Shown: positions 11,580 through 21,099 of the stretch, in pieces
How the letters are laid out: every line of letters starts with the position of its first letter
Numbering within the stretch: the stretch's first letter is position 1
Assembly: GCA_026122225.1 (NCBI GenBank)
Contig: JANEZZ010001379.1
Coordinates: 1 to 64,000 of the forward strand
DNA from: Heloderma charlesbogerti
Taxonomy: Eukaryota; Chordata; Lepidosauria; Squamata; Helodermatidae
Direction: 5' to 3'
Length of the DNA: 64,000 bases
Translations under genes and position numbers: made by a program
Notes under the pieces: model-generated
What the model saw: the letters and a program-made list of their open reading frames with translations, nothing else
The model's database searches: none
What the model was told of the DNA's origin: nothing

Positions 11580-12390
11580 TTCCAAGGGTTACATCTTTGA
11601 TCTTTTCAAAACTTCCTTAAATACTGTGTTCTTGGTGTCGACTCCAGGGATGCCCCTGTAACGTCCTTGTTCTGGTCCATCAGTCATTTGATTCTTAAGT
11701 TTTCCCAATGAGTGAATGTGACTCATGACAACATAGCATTGTCCATGGCAGAAGAGAGGTGTAGGCAGACAACCATCAGCCAGAGGAAAGCCATCCAAGC
11801 TAAGAACACAGAAGCAATTTCAGTGACACGGGGAACATTAGATCTTACAGACTGAGCCAGAAACTTCATCATTCTGCCATCGTGATGGAAGCACAATGAT
11901 ACGTCCATAGGTATAGCAAATACAGCAGGGTTCTCATGCTCAAGGACTTCACTGACTTGCCAGTTCTCAGTAGCGCATGGGTAAACATTGAATAGCAGGT
12001 TAGTGAGTGACTCCAGCAAGGTGCAGCCCAGTGTGCTGTAGAGCCATAGTGGCCTCATCGGTGTCAAGGATGTACAGCTGGCCATACCTTGGAGGAGCAT
12101 CTGACCGCATAGTGCTCATTGGACGGCAAAGTGACCCTTGCACTCTGAACACAAATGGATTGGGATCTTGTGGCTCTACAATCTTGAGGGGTGAATGCCA
12201 GGAAGCAAGGCCTAGAGTACTGCTGTCCTTGCGAACGTCCTTCAGGAATTTCTTGCCCAGAATGGAGCCATCGGTGGCAATGTTGCAGATGAAAATGGGA
12301 ACCAAGGGTGGTGGTAGTGAAAACTTTCTGCCATGGCAGCAAAGAGTTGAAAATTCACACTTGAAAACAAAGGCGTCACAGTGCTCATAA
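11580..12390 (-). mobile_element. Helitron remnant (Rep-helicase coding)
   Basis: Minus-strand frames resemble Helitron Rep/helicase proteins: PRYGQLYILDTDEAT near 12045-12085 is a typical Helitron motif, and FCHGQCYVVMSHIHSLGKLK near 11690-11755 resembles the C-terminal Pif1-type helicase motif. The frame is broken between the two and the central helicase region is missing. It is related to 21100-22207, 27610-28648 and 57047-57710. Family assignment is from motif recall; a profile search would settle it. Confidence 0.7.
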
Positions 12391-12804
12391 CCCTTAATTT
12401 ACATTACTTGCGTTCCCCTTTATTTTCGCCGCCGCCATTTCCACTCTTGTAAAAAAAAAAAAAAAGACGTGATAGGCTACATAAAACTTTACGTAGCCTA
12501 TCATGGCTGGGCGGGTTTTAAAAAAAGCAAGACTGCGTATGCAATTGGCCATTTGCATACACTTTTTTTTTTCCGTGAGGGCCCTCCGTGGCCAGAAATC
12601 CGGCTGCGGACGGCTCTGGCCTGGCTGAGCCTGGCGGGCTGTTCCACGGAGCGGCTGCGGAGCACAGCTGGCTGCGGAGGATTCCGGGGGGGAGGAACGG
12701 ATCTCCTCCCCCCCGGGGAGGATTCTGGGGGTAGGGACGGAATGCCTCCCCCCACACCATCAACATAATCCGCGAAAGGTAAGTGACTTTCGTACATCGC
12801 TAAA
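12391..12804. mobile_element. Hairpin hAT-like element, left part lost
   Basis: Contains one GATAGGCTACATAAA hairpin (12469-12507), a GCGTATGCAATTGGCCATTT palindrome, GC-rich blocks and a right end AAAGGTAAGTGACTTTCGT then ACATCGCTA. It matches the right end of 22208-23083 and 57711-59995. The left end is fused to Helitron sequence. Confidence 0.75.
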
Positions 12805-12817
12805 AGGCCACTTTGTG

Positions 12818-13066
12818 AGAGCCAGTGTGGTGTAGTGGCAAGAGTGTTGGACTGGGAGCTGGGAGGCCCAGGTTCTAGGGCCCACTCGGACATGGAAGCT
12901 CACTGGGTGACTTTGGGCCAGTCACACTCTCTCAGCCCAACCCACCTCACAGGGTTGTTGTGAGGATAAATTGGAGAGGAGGAGGATAATGTAAGCCGCC
13001 TTGGGTTCCTTGGAAGAGGAAAAAGGCAGGGTATAAGTTCAATAAATAAATAAATAAATAAATAAA
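12818..13066 (+). mobile_element. tRNA-derived SINE with L2-like tail
   Basis: The head GTGGTGTAGTGGCAAGAGTG (A-box-like) and a degraded B-box GGTTCTAGGGCCC are followed by CTCACTGGGTGACTTTGGGC, CACAGGGTTGTTGTGAGGAT and an AATA run. This is the layout of a widespread squamate tRNA-SINE. Copy B has it at about 60009-60265; a head-only copy is at 27080-27143. Confidence 0.8.
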
Positions 13067-13130
13067 ATGTAACAGCTTGAGCCTTCCTTTCTGACCAACG
13101 AATAATTTTGACTGGGTTACTTTTAACTGT

Positions 13131-13553
13131 TTGTTGTTTATTCGGTCAGTCGTTTCTGACTCTTTGTGACTTCATGTACCAGCCCATGCCAGAGTTTCCT
13201 GTCGGCCCTGACCACCCTCACCTCCTCCAAGGTCGAGTCCGTCACCTCCAGGATAGCATCCATCCATCTTGCCCTTGGTCGGCCCCTCTTCCTTTTGCCT
13301 TCCACTTTCCCTAGCATCAGCATCTTCTCCAGGGCATTCTGTCTTCTCATGATGTTGTCAAAGTACTTCAGTTTTGCCTTTAATACCATTCCCTCAATGG
13401 AGCATTCTGGCTTTATTTCCTGGAGGATGGACTGGTTTGATCTTCTAGCGGTCCAAGGTACTCTCAGGATTTTCCTCCAACATCACAGTTCAAAAGGGTC
13501 TATCTTCCTTCGCTCAGCCTTCCTTATGGTCCAGCTCTTGCAGCCATAGGTTC
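13131..13553 (-). mobile_element. BovB/RTE LINE, 3' end
   Basis: Minus-strand coding end: EKMLMLGKVEGKRKRGRPRA, RWMDAILEVTDSTLEE and LWHGLVHEVTKSQKRLTE are characteristic of the C-terminus of BovB-type RTE reverse transcriptases. Only the 3' end is present, the usual result of 5' truncation. Copy B: 60325-60752. Confidence 0.85.
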
Positions 13554-14794
13554 CTCATCATCATCATGGCGATCACTCGTGACCGAGTAAGATTGTCTTC
13601 CAAAGATAGAGTCTATATGGATAACTCTTTAAAAGGATTAGACATTCATAGGAGATAGGTCAATCAACACATTAATCTCTAGCAGTGGGTCTGCAGGTGG
13701 CTATGAAGGCCGATTCTGGATCTACACAGCCTCCCACAGCGAGGACATAGGTTTCCAGCTGGAAGGCGGTCACAGTGAGGGTTTGCTTGACATGCCTTCC
13801 TCTGAGCTCATTTCTCCCTTTCGCTCTGTACTCGTGCTTCTTCAAAGTCTATAGCACCTTTAATATAGGCTGACCTCCAGTTGGAACGCTCATGAGTTAC
13901 AGCTTCCCAGTTTTCAATGCTTATGTTACATTTTTTTAGATCAGCTTTAAGAACATCTTTAAATCTCATTTGCTGTCCACCAATATTCCGTTTTCCATTC
14001 ATAAGCTGGGAATAGAGTAACTGCTTTGGAAGACGATAATCAGGCATTCGAACAACATGGCTGTTCCAGCAAAGTGGATGTTGGAGAATCATTGTTTGCT
14101 TCTTCCAGTACGCTCACATTAGTCCGTCCGTCTTCCCAAGTAATTTGCAGAATTTTTTGGAGCGTAGGCAGCGTTGGTGGAATTTTTCGAGAAGTTGGGA
14201 GTGGCATTTATAGATGGTCCATGTTTCACAGGCATACAGTAAGGTTGGTAGTACAATGGCTTTGTAAACAAGCATTTTGGTCTTCCTGCAAATGTCCCGA
14301 TCCTCAAACAAACTACGCTTCATTCGGGAGAATGCTACAGTCACAGATCTCGTGCAATGCTGAATTTCAGCATCGATGTAGGCTTTTGTGGAGAGATGGC
14401 TGCCAAGATAAGAAAGTTGGTCAATATTTTCCAGCATCACACTTTTAACCTGGATTGATGGCGCTACAGAGGGGTTGGTTTGTGCTTGTTGGTAAAACAC
14501 TTTGGGTTTTGTTGATGTTAAGCGAGAGGCCGAGCTGTTCATATGCTTCTGCAAAGATGTTTAGTATAGTTTGGAGATCTTCCTCTGAAAGTATGCAGAT
14601 TATGTTATCATCAGCATATTGATGTTCTATGACACAGGATGTAATTACCTTACTTTTTGCTTTCAGCCTACTGAGATTAAAAAGTTTTCCATCTGTTCGA
14701 TATATGATTTCTACACCAGTGGGAAATTTCCCTTCAACAAGGTGTAGAATCATGGTGATGAAGATAGTGAATAATATTGGTGCAATGACACATC

Positions 14795-15342
14795 TGTCAG
14801 GGTGGAAACTGAGCTGATAGAACCCCAGAGCAGTTCTGATTCTGAGGAGGAACCGCAATCCGTGGGAGAAGAGCTCGCTCCTCTCTCACAGGCACAGCAG
14901 CTGGCAGAGATTCCTCCTGCCAGCCTTCCTGGGATAGATAATGACCCTGGCAGTGAGAGAGTGCTGGAGGGGGGCTTGCTGGATGCTCGACGCTGACGCG
15001 GGGAGTGACGAAAGATGGAGGGCGCGGAAAAGAGGCGTAGCGCTCGTTTTGCACGCAAGCAATGGTCGTGTCCCAAGGACCCAAGAGAAAGAGGGAGGAT
15101 CTCTCCCTAGCCCATAAGTTCAGGGTCTTCCCATGATTGTCCTTCAAATGGGGACCAACTGCCTAACCTGGAGCATAGGCTACTCTGCTATCTTTCCCCA
15201 GTGCTGTTCCTTGCTTAGTAACTGGTGATTAGCATCTGAAAGAGTCATTAAGTTGTAAAAGGATTAAAGCCTTGAAAAGAATCCTTTTGTCTGTATCTTG
15301 AGTTGTCTCCTGGAGTAGACTGTAAGAGGCAGCTAGGGCACA
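14795..15342 (+). mobile_element. Solo gypsy LTR in the LINE
   Basis: About 548 bases from TGTCAGGG to GGGCACA (TG...CA ends), similar in its right half to the partial LTR at 23094-23415. The LINE reading GDP..KQGCVI is interrupted and repeated around it, with a 10-base direct repeat ATGACACATC at 14785-14794 and 15343-15352. Copy B keeps only about 30 bases of its right end near 61888-61919, so copy B lost most of it by deletion. Confidence 0.75.
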
Positions 15343-15523
15343 ATGACACATCCCTGTTTAACGCCTGATCCCACTCTGAATGGATCACTTTGAGAGCCAT
15401 GGTTATCCAAGGTTGTCACCGTCATGTTGTCATGGAGGAGCTGCAAGAAGTTCTCAAACTTATTAGGGCATCTGGTTTTCAGAAGGATGGTCCAGAGAGC
15501 AGTACAATTTACAGAATCGAAGG

Positions 15524-15665
15524 TAGGGATGTCAGAGAATTTTGCCATGAATCTCACGGAGGCCAAATGCAGGCACATTCGGCACCCCCAAATTGGTGGC
15601 AGAAAGTTCTGCCACCCAAGGACGGGACTTATCTTGTGCGAATGTCCCTGGAGGCACGTAAGGGG
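15524..15665. mobile_element. Hairpin hAT-like element, left-end fragment in LINE
   Basis: Begins TAGGGATGTCAGAGAATTTT and follows the family left end up to the GGGACTTATCTTGTGCGAAT part, then stops in LINE sequence. The same fragment is at 62096-62235 in copy B. Confidence 0.65.
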
Positions 15666-16479
15666 TTTGTACTATGGTTTTTTGGTCTGTAAATGGCCTT
15701 TGTGGCATTAAAAAAGCACCGTGAGTCATGGGCATCTCAAAATGCTGGATTTCTTGTGCTTTCTTTATCTACCAGGTAATCTTAAGTTCTCTAGTTCTTC
15801 TTTGGACCTCAGCCTTTGCACTGGCATAGGTTTTTTTTCTTAGCAGCACAGTTGATGTCTTTTTGCCATATTTGGAAGGCTTTCCTTTTCTTATCAATAA
15901 TATGATCAATCGCTCTATCACTCTCATCAAACCAATCCTGATGTTTCTTGGTTTAGTATCTGATAGCTTGTTCACAGGCTGCAATATTGGAAGTCTTCAG
16001 TTTATTCCATTGTTCCTTGACATTTTCAGGAGTTTCCATAGGTAGATGATCCTTGAGGGTTGTTTGAAAGCACGCTTTCTTAATAGGGCCTTGAAGGGCT
16101 TGGGTGTTCATTTTACACCTTGGTTTTCTTCCTTGGAGACTATGTTGAGGGACAATCTTAATGTTCATCGTGGAACGAATTAATCGGTGTTCTGTCCAGA
16201 ATCTGTATCCGCCCCCCATGTGCCGGTCCATGACTAGGGGCTTCTGGATTTCACAGTCTTGCCCCGTTGCCATTCACTGATTGCCATGGGACTTTTGGTT
16301 GGTTGGATTTAGATTGGAAGATGCCTGTGCATGAATTTGTTTTATATGTGGAGATCAGTGCACAGTGATCAACACACAGTCTTCACAGAAAAGGCTCTAA
16401 TCCAATGGCATGGATATCATGACAATTGGTGGTCCTTTATCTGCTGCAGCCTTCATCCACCTTCTCAGCCATTGTAACA

Positions 16480-16566
16480 TACAGTAAGGGCCAGAAATAT
16501 TGGAACTAGGATAACTGTTTTGGCTGTTGGCCTCTGTACACCACCACACTGAAGTTGAAAGGAAAC
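16480..16566. mobile_element. Tc1/mariner MITE, left part
   Basis: Starts TACAGTAAGGGCCAGAAATA and matches the left half of the complete copy at 26297-26537. It is cut by the hairpin element that starts at 16567. The right window edge (63997-64000) reaches the start of the copy B equivalent. Confidence 0.7.
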
Positions 16567-17023
16567 TAGGTATGTACGAATGTACCCTTACCTGGCTCCG
16601 CCGGGTTCCGCTGGGGGAGGGAGTCACTCCATCCCTCCCCCCGGAATCCTGGCCAGCCGGCGTCGCTCCACGGGGATTCTGCAGATCCGCCAGCTCCGCC
16701 AGCAGCTGGACATCCGGATGCTTGCTAACAGGGACGCAAATGGCGGTGGTGGTAGGCGCCGCCATTTGCATCCCTGTAGTCAGCCGTGATAGGCTACGTA
16801 AAGACTTACATAGCCTATAACGTCTGGCTTAAAAAACACACCAAAAAAATGCGTGTATGCAAATGGCGGCGGCTACAGCCGCCGCCATTTGTGTTCCTTA
16901 TTTTTGGCCATCTTAGTCTACGTAAATACGTACGTAGACTAAGATGGCAAAAATAAGGGGGAACGCAAATAGCATCCACCATGCTATTTGTGTTCCCCTT
17001 ATTTTTGCCGTCTTAGTCTACGT
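16567..17023. mobile_element. Hairpin hAT-like element, right part lost
   Basis: Begins TAGGTATGTACGAATGT, then GC-rich blocks and hairpins: GACGCAAATGGCGG...CATTTGC (16735-16770), GATAGGCTACGTAAAG (16786-16822), GGCGGCGGCTACAGCCGCCG (16865-16884) and TCTTAGTCTACGTAAATACG (16911-16944). It is cut at 17023 by a Charlie-like hAT fragment. Confidence 0.8.
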
Positions 17024-17590
17024 CAGAGCTTTCCAATCTTTTTGTGTTGGTAACACACTTTTTAGACATGCATCATTTCGTGACACGGTAACTCAGTTTT
17101 ACTAGCAACCGAGAGGTTAAACTAACCCGTTATAAGAGATACAAACACATACATAAATTGTAATAACAAAATGTATGGGGATACAACATATCTCATGAAA
17201 ACCATTCATTTATATTTGTAAAAATAAATGATTTGTAAGATAGTAACATATATTGTTGTCATTTATGAGTAACAGTATGTAAATATGTGCAAGAATTTTA
17301 AAAAGTTGAATAACACCAATAACTACTTACCATTTTAATGGGATGTATGAGGTTGATGGGATTAACACAGATCTTCAATATTTGATGGAATATTAGATAA
17401 AGACACTCGCATTTCGTCAACAAGCATTTTTAAGCTTCCACATTTCAGTGTCTTTAGCATTGCCATTGTTGAAAAGGATACTTCACAAATGTATGTAGTA
17501 CAAAACTGCAGAAGAATTTTTAATGCTTTTTTAGCTATGTTTGGATGCATTTTTGAAATGTGAATCCAAAACTGGTCTAAGTCACCCTGT
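17024..17590 (-). mobile_element. hAT (Charlie-like) transposon, 3' fragment
   Basis: The left edge CAGAGCTTTCCAATC, followed by TTGTGTTGGTAACACAC, resembles Charlie-type hAT terminal repeats. A minus-strand 62-codon frame (17362-17550) carries KKALKILLQFCTTYICEVSF, then STMAMLKTLKCGSLK and VDEMRVSLSNI, matching the C-terminal dimerisation region of hAT transposases. Most of the transposase is missing. It is a different hAT family from the TAGGGATG hairpin elements around it. Confidence 0.8.
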
Positions 17591-17958
17591 TAGGGAAGTA
17601 CAAAAGTCCCTTACCTGAACCCGGAAGTTGATTCGCGGTGGGGGGGAGGCGCTCCATCCCTCCCCCCGAAATTCGGGCCGAGGGGAGGCGCCCCGTCCCT
17701 CCCCCCAGAAATTCTGGCCAGGCGGGAGGCGCCCCATCCCTCCGTCCGCGAATCCTGTCCTGCCAGGACGCAAATGGTGGTGGCCGTAGCCGCCGCCGTT
17801 TGCGTCCCTGCAGTCAGCCGTGATAGGCTATGTAAATGTTTACGTAGCCTATCATGGCTGAGGGGGAAAAAACCCCCCGCACGTTCACAAATGGAGGCGC
17901 TCAGGGGTGCCGCCATTTGCGTTCCTTATTTTGGAACGTGTAGTCTACGTAAACATTT

Positions 17959-19122
17959 ACGTAGACTACGGCGAAAATAAGGGGAACGCAAACAGTGTAG
18001 ATGCTACGCTGATTGCGTTCCCCTTATTTTCGCCGTAGTCCACATAAATGGTTACGTAGACTACACGTGCCAAAATAAGTAGGGATGGCGGAGAATTTCT
18101 CCCCGAAACTTCGGGGGGCCGAGCGCCAACGCAATCGGCCCCCTGAACAAGTTTCGGTGAGAAATCCTCCGCCCCCCCGCCCCCCCCGGGGACGGGACTT
18201 ACCTTCCCTGAATGTCCCTCCCGGCGGCGGGTCCGGCTGGCGGTTCGTCCGGTGTTCGAGTGGGGCGGGAGCAACAGCCGGTCTTTCGACCGGCTGCCGC
18301 CCCTGCCATTGCAATCAAAGAAAAAAAAAAAACACGTCCCCTGATAGGCTACGTGATGATTCACGTAGCCTATCACAGCTAGATTTGCCAAGTCAGCTGT
18401 GATAGGCTACGTGAATCGTCACGTAGCCTATCCCGGGTGACTTAAAAAAAAAAAAAAAAGTGTGTACGGATAATGGCGGCCCCCATAGGGAGCCGCCATT
18501 CCCGTTCCTTATTTGGTGGCTGTCGTCTACGTAAATGTTTACGTAGACTACGGCGAAAATAAGGGCAACGCAAACAGTGTAGATGCTACGCTGATTGCGT
18601 TCCCCTTATTTTCGCCGTAGTCCACATAAATGGTTACGTAGACTACACGTGCCAAAATAAGTAGGGATGGCGGAGAATTTCTCCCCGAAACTTCGGGGGG
18701 CCGAGCGCCAACGCAATCGGCCCCCTGAACAAGTTTCGGTGAGAAATCCTCTGCCCCCCCGCCCCCCCCGGGGACGGGACTTACCTTCCCTGAATGTCCC
18801 TCCCGGCGGCGGGTCCGGCTGGCGGTTCGTCCGGTGTTCGAGTGGGGCGGGAGCAACAGCCGGTCTTTCGACCGGCTGCCGCCCCTGCCATTGCAATCAA
18901 AGAAAAAAAAAAAACACGTCCCCTGATAGGCTACGTGACGATTCACGTAGCCTATCACAGCTAGATTTGCCAAGTCAGCTGTGATAGGCTACGTGAATCG
19001 TCACGTAGCCTATCCTGGGTGACTTAAAAAAAAAAAAAAAAGTGTGTACGGATAATGGCGGCCCCCATAGGGAGCCGCCATTCCCGTTCCTTATTTGGTG
19101 GCTGTCGTCTACGTAAATGTTT
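17959..19122 (+). repeat. 582-bp tandem duplication
   Basis: 17959-18540 and 18541-19122 are nearly identical (only a few differences seen, such as CTCCGCCC against CTCTGCCC and GATGATTC against GACGATTC). Both ends of the unit fall in an ACGTAGACTACGGCGAAAAT hairpin module, one in the host and one in the nested element, so unequal exchange between modules is the likely cause. An assembly artefact is possible. Confidence 0.9.
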
Positions 19123-19631
19123 ACGTAGACTAGGGCGAAAATAAGGGCAACGCTATTTGCGTTGCCCTTATTTTCGCCGTAGTCTACGTAAACATTTACG
19201 TAGACGACAGCCACTAAATAAGGAACGCGAATGGCGGCTCCCTTTGGGGGCCGCCATTCGCGTACGCGCTTTTTTTTTTTTTTTTTTAAAGTCACCCATG
19301 ATAGGCTACATGACGATTCACGTAGCCTATCACGGCTGACTTGGCAGATCTAGCCGTAGTAGGCTACGTGAATCGTCACGTAGCCTATCAGGCGGCTTTT
19401 TTTTTTTTTTTTTTTTACTTCCGCGTTCGCGGCCGGGCGAGGCGGGAAGCCTCCTCCCCGGCCTGAATTTCGGCCGGGCGAGGCGGGAAGCCTCCCCCCC
19501 GGCCTGAATTTTGGCCGGGCGAGGCGGGAAGCCTCCCCCCCCGGCCTGAACTTCGCGGGGGGACCAGCGAAGTGCTCCCCCCCACCGCGAACGGCCTTCG
19601 ACGACAGGTAAGCGACTTTCGTCCACCCCTA
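18080..19631 (-). mobile_element. Nested hairpin hAT-like element, reverse of 31102-32077
   Basis: Starts TAGGGATGGCGGAGAATTTC and ends CGTCCACCCCTA: the two ends of the 976-base element at 31102-32077 in opposite orientation. Minus the 582-base tandem unit it is about 970 bases, close to 976. The flanks AAAATAAG (18072-18079) and AAATTAAG (19632-19639) are an 8-bp target duplication with one mismatch, inside the host element. Confidence 0.85.
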
Positions 19632-19763
19632 AAATTAAGGAAGGCAAATGGTGGTGCCCATGGGCACTGCCATTTGAGTACGCACGGGTTTTTTTTTTTC
19701 ACTCAGCCGTTATAGGCTATGTAAATCGTCACGTAGCCTATCACTTTTTTTTTTTTTAACTTA

Positions 19764-20612
19764 AACCCAGAAGGGATCCACAGCCCCACTGTAATCAGAG
19801 GCATCAGTCTCCACTGTACCAACTAGGGATGGCAGAGATTTCTGCCACAGATCTTGTTGAGGCCAAATGCTATTGCATTCGGCCCCCTGAAATCTGTGGT
19901 GGAACGGCCTGCCACCCCCACGCCACCCCCGGATCCCCTTTTTTTACAAGACGTGATAGGCTACGTAAGTCTTTATGTAGCCTATCACAGCTGACTACGG
20001 TTGCGTCCCTGCTAGCAAGCGGCCAGATTTCCGGCTGCTGGAGGAGCCAGCCGGTGGCTCCACGGATACCCGCGGAGCAGAGCTGGCTGGCCAGGATTCT
20101 GGGGGGAGGGACGGAGTGCCTCCCCCTCCAGCAGAACCCAGCGGAACCAAGTAAGGGGAGTATCGTACATCCCTAGTACCAACACACAGAATACATTGAA
20201 TTGAATGAATAAAGGAACTACGTATACCCAACTATTCAACACAAAAGGATCACAACATGAACATCCCATTCAAATAATAGAAAGCCCTCTTGAAACAGAA
20301 AGGCCTTCCTGCTTGAGACTCATGGCAGACTAACATCTCCAGGGACGTTGCCACACCACAAAATGCCTTCCTATCAATTGTCACCAGCCAAGTCTCAGCT
20401 GGCCTTGCCACTTGGAGCAGGCCTCATCAGAAGCTCTAAGACAACATATCCAAGAGTCATGTGGAAGAGGGCATTTTTACTAGGGCTCTTAGCCACGTCA
20501 GTCTGAAGCCTAAATACCTAGCATGTCTGGGTGCTGCGGTGCAAAGCGGTGCAATTTCGGAGCAGGTCTGGATCAGGCCAAAGAACTCCAATATGGGTTG
20601 GATCACTCTGAA
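19764..20612 (+). repeat. Duplicated unit shared with 36666-37385
   Basis: Both places share AACCCAGAA...GGATCCACA, the same hairpin-element insertion at GTACCAAC, then ACACAAAAGGATCACAA, CTTCCTGCTTGAGACTCAT and GCATGTCTGGGTGCTG. The repeat itself is not identified. Confidence 0.8.
19824..20175. mobile_element. Hairpin hAT-like element with exact 8-bp TSD
   Basis: A 352-base element, TAGGGATGGCAG...TACATCCCTA, flanked by exact GTACCAAC copies (19816-19823, 20176-20183). One GATAGGCTACGTAAGT hairpin lies at 19953-19990, and CCAAGTAAG sits near the right end. One of the cleanest small copies. The same insertion at 36736 has lost its right half. Confidence 0.93.
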
Positions 20613-20702
20613 GAGTGAAAGGTGAGCCTGGCCTGGCCTGTATGCAAAAAACTCACACAAAAGAGCCAAGATGAAAGACTCTAAGGATGTATAAGAGTGT
20701 TT

Positions 20703-20833
20703 GGGAAAGTGTGGCCCTCCTGAAAGCAGTGGACTGCACTGGACTGCACATTCAACAGCCCAAACTAGCCTAGCCCATGGGGAATAATGATGGGTGTTGC
20801 AGTCCGAGAACATCAGGAGGGCCACATCTTCCC
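20703..20833. mobile_element. Short palindromic MITE-like repeat
   Basis: Same repeat as 11101-11241: GGGAAAGTGTGGCCCTCC at the left and AGGAGGGCCACATCTTCCC at the right. Confidence 0.6.
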
Positions 20834-21099
20834 CATTCCTTATTCCCATGAAGGTGCATACTACTTGGGGGAGTTTCCCAGCTAGGATTACCAGTGATCA
20901 AAGAACAAATGGTGGTTGCCATACAACGGAAGGATCTCCCCCTAGTACTTCCAGTGAGCTCATCAGAGCTGTGCATCATCTTGTTCGGGAAGAACTAAAT
21001 TATATTCAACGAATTGGTTACTTATGACCCCAGTTAGCAGAGAAAAATGAAATGTAAAGATAAGTTTAAGGTAACTAACTTTATTATTTGAAACATTCC

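Larger units (their letters stand above)
13554..16479 (-). mobile_element. APE-type LINE (clade unassigned), copy A
   Basis: Degraded non-LTR retrotransposon. From the right (5') side: a 5' region (16190-16479), a linker region (15745-16190), a reverse-transcriptase piece with FDSVNCTALW and GVKQGC (15350-15520), RT with QYADDNIICILSEEDLQ (14445-14780), a C-terminal part with CETWTIYKC and LPKQLLYSQL, and a C2H2-like CPRCGRLCRSRIGLHSHLQT near 13710-13775. The endonuclease region is deleted relative to copy B. It is split by a solo LTR (14795-15342) and a hairpin-element fragment (15524-15665). Confidence 0.75.
1..16566 (+). repeat. Segmental duplication, copy A
   Basis: This stretch aligns, with insertions and deletions, to 41160-64000 in the same orientation. 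Shared landmarks in the same order are the L2 tail, V2R exons 4, 3, 2 and the end of exon 1, a Helitron remnant, the end of a hairpin element, a tRNA-SINE, a BovB 3' end and an APE-type LINE. Differences are mainly transposon insertions (for example 1583-2094 only here, 42.5-47.3 kb and 50642-51273 only in copy B) and deletions. Boundaries are judged by eye; an alignment would be needed to fix them. Confidence 0.85.
17591..19763. mobile_element. Hairpin hAT-like host element with nested insertion
   Basis: The left end TAGGGAAGTACAAAAGTCCC is followed by GC-rich blocks and hairpins at 17818-17857 and 17939-17971. At 18079 it is interrupted by another family member (18080-19631) and resumes at about 19640 with GGCAAATGGTGGTGCCCATG and a GCCGTTATAGGCTATG hairpin (19697-19742). 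The right terminus is missing. Joining the flanks restores the expected CCAAAATAAGG...GCAAATGG order seen in other copies. Confidence 0.75.

Noticed and set aside
12818..12900. tRNA gene
   Set aside because: Has A- and B-box-like motifs but no cloverleaf, and continues into a SINE body and tail.
13554..16479. Assignment of the second LINE to BovB
   Set aside because: Its C-terminal region and 3' end differ from the BovB ends at 13131 and 60325, and it carries a C2H2-like motif; clade left open.
17024..17590. Charlie-like fragment as transposase source for the hairpin family
   Set aside because: Its terminal repeat begins CAGAGCTTTCC, unlike TAGGGATG, and it only interrupts hairpin elements.
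17966..18973. Two identical 141-codon minus-strand frames 582 bases apart
   Set aside because: They lie wholly inside hairpin elements and are repeated only because of the tandem duplication. Poly-phenylalanine runs come from A/T tracts; there is no protein-family resemblance.
17815..19400. CRISPR-like array of regular palindromic repeats
   Set aside because: Repeat spacing is irregular, the between-parts are themselves repeated and palindromic, and the DNA is vertebrate. They are modules of a transposon.
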